From Anaerolineales bacterium (GTDB taxonomy: Bacteria; Chloroflexota; Anaerolineae; Anaerolineales; DRMV01), in NCBI GenBank assembly GCA_027044735.1, contig JALUBW010000119.1, positions 8,364 through 13,414 of the forward strand: DNA of 5,051 nucleotides, read 5' to 3'. The position numbers were made by a program, and so were the translations under genes. The notes below the pieces were generated by a model. That model ran no database searches and was not told the origin of the DNA. It was given only the letters and a program-made list of their open reading frames with translations. Positions 5,031 through 5,051 of this stretch are shown one piece after another (positions within the stretch are counted from its first letter, which is position 1; every line of letters starts with the position of its first letter).

Positions 5031-5051
5031 TGCCCCCTTCCCTCCCTTACT

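Overview
The window is ordinary chromosomal-looking bacterial DNA, GC-rich by eye. It holds two divergent transcription units separated by a regulatory region of about 545 bp (2958-3503). The glutamine synthetase is of the short, Bacillus-like GSI-alpha class. Both ends carry perfect palindromes of the kind scattered through intergenic DNA in filamentous phototrophs and Chloroflexi-like bacteria. Together with the codon use, this makes a Chloroflexota (Anaerolineae-like) source plausible, but that is an inference and I would not put it above moderate confidence.

Left part, minus strand (read from 2957 down to 101): three tightly packed genes form a glycan-decoration operon. The first is an SpsF/NeuA-type nucleotide-sugar cytidylyltransferase (2082-2957). 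Two nucleotides after its stop comes a GT-A-like glycosyltransferase of a poorly characterised family (1141-2079). After a 56-nt gap comes a family-2-like glycosyltransferase (101-1084). The first and third genes start with GTG behind AGGTGA Shine-Dalgarno sequences; the middle one has no visible ribosome binding site and is probably translationally coupled. A promoter (TTGACC, 17 nt, TATCCT) sits about 75 bp upstream of the first gene. The likely logic is that the first enzyme activates an acidic or modified sugar with CTP and the two transferases act on a surface or secreted glycan. The acceptor and sugar cannot be told from sequence.

Right part, plus strand: a good promoter (TTGACA, 16 nt, TAAAAT at 3121-3148) drives a roughly 300-nt hairpin-rich RNA that ends in a textbook intrinsic terminator (13-bp perfect stem plus T5, 3426-3459). 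Only 44 nt later, behind a strong AAGGAGG, starts glnA (3504-4847), a complete 447-residue type I glutamine synthetase. It is followed by its own terminator (4871-4902). I see no room for a separate promoter between the first terminator and glnA. The RNA is therefore either an independent small RNA followed by weak read-through or, more interestingly, a terminating leader (attenuator or riboswitch) that sets glnA expression. I could not match it to tmRNA, RNase P, SRP, 6S, T-box, glnA-type or the other riboswitch consensuses I know. It is the best candidate in this window for something undescribed.

The remaining sequence (1-100 and 4903-5051) holds palindromes and inverted repeats but no genes that I can support.
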